DNA of 9,235 nucleotides from Pseudomonadota bacterium (GTDB lineage: Bacteria > Myxococcota_A > Polyangia > Polyangiales > Polyangiaceae). This document shows, piece after piece, positions 6,709 through 9,235 of the stretch; the stretch's first letter is position 1, and the number at the start of each line of letters is the position of its first letter. The stretch covers positions 1 through 9,235 of the forward strand of contig JAEYOT010000218.1 in assembly GCA_023411445.1 (NCBI GenBank), in the 5' to 3' direction. The notes beneath the pieces were generated by a model. It saw only the letters and a list, made by a program, of their open reading frames with translations, did no database searches and had not been told where the DNA came from. A program made the translations under genes and the position numbers.

Positions 6709-6813
6709 ATGCCACGCGACGGGTTGGTTGCTTGGGGGCTGAAGCGTTTCGTTCACGTGCGCCAGGCGCTGGCGGTGCTCGCCCTGCTGGCCGCCTTGCC
6801 CGCTTCCGGCTGC
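6709..6813 (+). other. Lipoprotein signal peptide and lipobox
   Basis: It encodes 34 residues before Cys35: a positively charged start, the hydrophobic stretch ALAVLALLAALPA and then S-G-C. Ala rather than Leu stands at -3, so this is a permissive rather than classical lipobox. Gly follows the cysteine. A plain signal peptidase I site is the alternative. Confidence 0.65.
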
Positions 6814-9235
6814 GGCGAAGGGACCGGCAAGCAGAAAGCCGTGGAGTGCCGCACGGATGACGACTGCGACGCGTCAGATTTGGGCATTTGCGACGTGGCC
6901 AGCTGCGTGGAAGGCAAATGCGAGCTGAGCACGCTGCCTGACGGCGTTCGCTGCGACGATAGCGATCCGCTCACGGGTGAAGACGCCTGCCTCTCTGGCA
7001 TTTGCGCCGGAACCAGCAAGCAGTGCGGCGACGATCTGGGGCCTTGCCTCAAGGCAGTGCGCGATCCGATCAGCGACGAGTGCGTGGTGGAGCCGGTGGA
7101 AGATGGCGTCCCGTGCGACGATGCTGACGCCTGCACGCAGCGAGACGTGTGCGAGCGCGGCGAGTGCGTCGGCACCGAGCCCAAGTCGTGTGCGGCGCCC
7201 GACGCCTGCCACGAGGACGGTGAGTGCGATCCGGACACCGGCGCTTGCATCGACGTGCCCGCGCCGGACGGCACGGCCTGCGACGACGGCTCGAGCTGTA
7301 CGACCAACGACAGCTGTAGCGGAGGGGCGTGTCAGGGCGAGGCCGTGGTGTGCGACGACGGGCTCTCGTGCTCCACCGATAGCTGCGACGAGCTGAGCGG
7401 CGCTTGCGTCGCCGATACCAGCGGGTGCAGCTGCACGGAGGACGAGGACTGCGACGACGGCAACGCCTGTAACGGCGTCGAGCGCTGCGATCCGGGCCTC
7501 AAGCAGTGCCGGCCCGGGACCGCGGTGGTGTGCGAGCCGAGCTCGGAGCCGTGCTTGCGGAATAGCTGCGTCCCAGAGACGGGGGCGTGCGAGCCCGAGC
7601 CGGTCGTGGACGGCACGAGCTGCGACGACGGCAACGCCTGCACTCGAGCGGACTCGTGTCAGGCTGGCACCTGTACGGGCGCAGATGCCGTGGTCTGCAC
7701 CGCGCTCAGCCAATGCCACGCGCCGGGCGTCTGCGACACCAGCACGGGTCAGTGCTCCAACCCTGCCAAGCCGAACGGCGCGAGCTGTAGCGACGGCAAC
7801 GCCTGCACGGCGACGGACAGCTGCCAGGAGGGTGCGTGCGTTGGCAGCGGACAAGCCAGCTGCCCCGCGCCCGACCAGTGTCACGACGTCGGGGTTTGTA
7901 GTCCACAGACGGGCGCGTGCTCCAACCCAGCCAAGCCGGACGGCGTGAGCTGCAACGACGACAACGCTTGCACCAGTGGCGACGCTTGCCGCGCTGGCGT
8001 GTGCACGCCGGCGGCGCAGGTCGTGTGCACAGCGCTCGACAGCTGTCACACCGCTGGCGTGTGCGACCCGGCGACGGGCGTGTGCAGCAATCCGCCCAAG
8101 CCGGACGGCACGCTCTGCAGCGACGGGCTCACCTGCACCAGCGCCGACAAGTGCTCGAACGGCGCGTGCGTCGGCGAAGCGGTGACGTGCAACGACAACA
8201 TCGCCTGCACCGTCGACAGCTGCTCGGAGCAGCTCGGCGGCTGCGTCGTCAACTCCACGGCGTGCGCGTGCGAGACGAGCGAGGACTGCAACGACGGCAA
8301 CCCGTGCAACGGCGTCGAGACGTGTAACCCCCAGACGCTGCAGTGCCAAGCGGGTGTTCCGCTCGACTGTTCTTCGCTAACGGATGCGTGCAACGTGGGC
8401 ACGTGCAACGCCGCGACGGGCGCCTGCGTCGCTAGTCCGAGGCAGGATGGAACGACCTGCGACGACGGCGACTTGTGCACGCAGGCGTCCAGCTGCCAGG
8501 CCGGCGCCTGCGTCGGGACGAGCCCGGTCGTATGCACCGCCAGCGATCAGTGCCACGAAGCCGGGACGTGTAACCCTGCCACCGGCAAGTGCAGCGATCC
8601 GCCCAAGGCCAATGGCAGCGCCTGCAACGACGGCAGTGCCTGCACCCAGACCGACACCTGTCAGGGCGGCGTGTGCACCGGCTCGAATCCCGTCATCTGT
8701 AGCGCCAGCGATCAGTGCCACACGGCGGGCACGTGCGACCCGGCGACCGGCGTCTGCTCCAACCCCGCCAAGTCGAATGGCTCGAGCTGCTCGGACGGCA
8801 GCCTGTGCACTCAGACCGACACGTGTCAGGGCGGCATTTGCGTGGGCGGCAGCCCGGTCACCTGCAGCGCGAGCGACCAGTGCCACACCGCTGGCACTTG
8901 TGATCCAGCGACCGGCGCCTGCTCCAACCCCGCCAAGCCGAACGGCTCGAGCTGCTCGGACGGCAGTCTGTGTACTCAGACCGACACGTGTCAGGCCGGC
9001 GTGTGCACTGGCAGCAACCCCGTGACCTGCCAGGCGCAGGACCAATGCCACACGGCCGGCAGCTGCGACCCGCAGACCGGCACCTGCTCCAACCCCGCGA
9101 AGCCGGATGGCTCGACTTGCTCGGACGGCAGCCTGTGTACTCAGAGCGACACGTGTCAGGCCGGCGTGTGTACGGGTGGCGATCCCGTCGTGTGCGTGTG
9201 TAAGGATCAGTGTCACGAGGCTGGCGTGTGCAAAG
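6709..9235 (+). CDS. Cys-rich repeat lipoprotein, 3' end outside the window
   Basis: This open frame of 842 codons continues past the right edge. After the TGA at 6682-6684, the ATG at 6709 is the best start because it gives a full signal peptide: basic n-region (K12, R13, R18), hydrophobic core (residues 20-30) and lipobox ASGC with C35 as the lipid-attachment residue. The mature protein is about 14% Cys (120 of 842 residues by hand count) and rich in Asp, Gly, Thr and Ser, so it should be exported and disulfide-bonded. After a less regular start (36-81) it consists of repeats. The basic 55-residue unit has spacing C-x5-C-x5-C-x4-C-x7-C-x5-C-x5-C-x6-C-x10, with CxDGxxCT, DTCQ and DQCH as hallmarks. 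A 114-residue module has 18 Cys and contains DCDDGNACNGVERC. The motif style recalls the Dictyostelium CTDC repeat of extracellular matrix proteins and Cys-rich secreted proteins of myxobacteria. As I remember, such proteins sometimes carry an erroneous tryptophan synthase alpha label in databases. No enzymatic domain is visible. A structural, adhesive or matrix role is inference. Confidence 0.9.
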   Translation, partial: MPRDGLVAWGLKRFVHVRQALAVLALLAALPASGCGEGTGKQKAVECRTDDDCDASDLGICDVASCVEGKCELSTLPDGVRCDDSDPLTGEDACLSGICAGTSKQCGDDLGPCLKAVRDPISDECVVEPVEDGVPCDDADACTQRDVCERGECVGTEPKSCAAPDACHEDGECDPDTGACIDVPAPDGTACDDGSSCTTNDSCSGGACQGEAVVCDDGLSCSTDSCDELSGACVADTSGCSCTEDEDCDDGNACNGVERCDPGLKQCRPGTAVVCEPSSEPCLRNSCVPETGACEPEPVVDGTSCDDGNACTRADSCQAGTCTGADAVVCTALSQCHAPGVCDTSTGQCSNPAKPNGASCSDGNACTATDSCQEGACVGSGQASCPAPDQCHDVGVCSPQTGACSNPAKPDGVSCNDDNACTSGDACRAGVCTPAAQVVCTALDSCHTAGVCDPATGVCSNPPKPDGTLCSDGLTCTSADKCSNGACVGEAVTCNDNIACTVDSCSEQLGGCVVNSTACACETSEDCNDGNPCNGVETCNPQTLQCQAGVPLDCSSLTDACNVGTCNAATGACVASPRQDGTTCDDGDLCTQASSCQAGACVGTSPVVCTASDQCHEAGTCNPATGKCSDPPKANGSACNDGSACTQTDTCQGGVCTGSNPVICSASDQCHTAGTCDPATGVCSNPAKSNGSSCSDGSLCTQTDTCQGGICVGGSPVTCSASDQCHTAGTCDPATGACSNPAKPNGSSCSDGSLCTQTDTCQAGVCTGSNPVTCQAQDQCHTAGSCDPQTGTCSNPAKPDGSTCSDGSLCTQSDTCQAGVCTGGDPVVCVCKDQCHEAGVCK
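7279..8115 (+). repeat. Higher-order repeat, copy 1 (837 bp)
   Basis: One 342-bp module (114 residues, 18 Cys) is followed by three 165-bp units (starting 7621, 7786, 7951). The module holds a CTDC-like part (CSTDSC) and a DCDDGNACNGVERC part. The next module begins exactly 837 bp later. Confidence 0.9.
8116..9235 (+). repeat. Higher-order repeat, copy 2, with extra 165-bp units
   Basis: A second 342-bp module has the same 18-Cys spacing as copy 1, although many residues between the cysteines differ. It is followed by four complete 165-bp units (8458, 8623, 8788, 8953) and a partial fifth (9118). Copy 1 has only three units, so the unit number per block varies. The partial unit carries an additional Cys (VVCVCKDQC). 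Confidence 0.9.

Larger units (their letters stand above)
6952..9235 (+). repeat. Tandem array of in-frame Cys-rich coding repeats
   Basis: Measured at the first Cys codon of each unit, the starts are 6952, 7114, 7279, 7621, 7786, 7951, 8116, 8458, 8623, 8788, 8953 and 9118. The steps are 162 (degenerate first unit with 6 Cys), 165, 342, 165, 165, 165, 342, 165, 165, 165 and 165 bp, and the last unit is cut by the window edge. No indel occurs in any unit after the first. Units from 8623 onward are the most alike (8788 and 8953 are roughly four-fifths identical by eye), whereas the N-terminal units are more diverged. This pattern fits growth or homogenisation at the 3' side. Confidence 0.95.

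Noticed and set aside
6874..8349. 491-codon minus-strand open frame, and a similar one at 8377-9216
   Set aside because: They are antisense to the Cys-rich repeats. Their own repetition (Ala/Val/Arg-rich) only mirrors the sense-strand repeats.
6952..9235. CRISPR or other non-coding repeat array
   Set aside because: The repeat length (165/342 bp) is in frame, the cysteine spacing is conserved in the encoded protein and there are no spacers, so it is a coding repeat.
8116..9235. Tryptophan synthase alpha chain as product name
   Set aside because: I recall this label on similar myxobacterial Cys-rich proteins, but no TIM-barrel motif of TrpA is present; it would be a propagated annotation error.

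Overview
The window is GC-rich (roughly two-thirds G+C by eye) with strong G/C preference at third codon positions. Together with the Cys-rich, Asp/Gly-rich secreted repeat protein at the right end and the gene types present, this suggests a myxobacterium (Myxococcota, probably a Polyangia/Sorangium-like lineage). That placement is inference from composition and family resemblance, not from a marker gene.

Left part, all on the minus strand. A divergently controlled block reads leftwards from about 3.5 kb. It starts with a bacterial-type prolyl-tRNA synthetase (1789-3498). This overlaps by 4 nt (ATGA) a cystathionine gamma-synthase-like PLP enzyme (593-1792) whose motifs resemble the plant enzyme more than the enterobacterial one. 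After a 179-nt gap comes the 5' part of an unrecognised protein with a GTG start (1-413), which leaves the window.

Middle part, plus strand. About 90-170 nt from the proS start, in the opposite direction, begins a two-gene operon. It encodes a siroheme/4Fe-4S nitrite/sulfite reductase (3670-5940) with a C-terminal helical, HEPN-like extension, followed 15 nt later by a 191-residue protein of unknown function (5956-6531). The divergent intergenic region is an A/T-rich island with a 10-bp-period direct repeat that could be a shared operator. Sulfite reduction to sulfide followed by cystathionine formation gives the two divergent units a common sulfur-assimilation theme.

Right part, plus strand. 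A 177-nt spacer with a strong inverted repeat precedes a long open frame (6709-9235) that continues past the window edge. It encodes a probable lipoprotein followed by more than 800 residues of Cys-rich repeats: about 120 Cys in 842 residues. The repeats have a two-level architecture. A 55-residue unit with 8 Cys and a 114-residue module with 18 Cys alternate, giving an exact 837-bp higher-order period. This is the most unusual structure in the window. No RNA genes, insertion sequences or CRISPR arrays were recognised.
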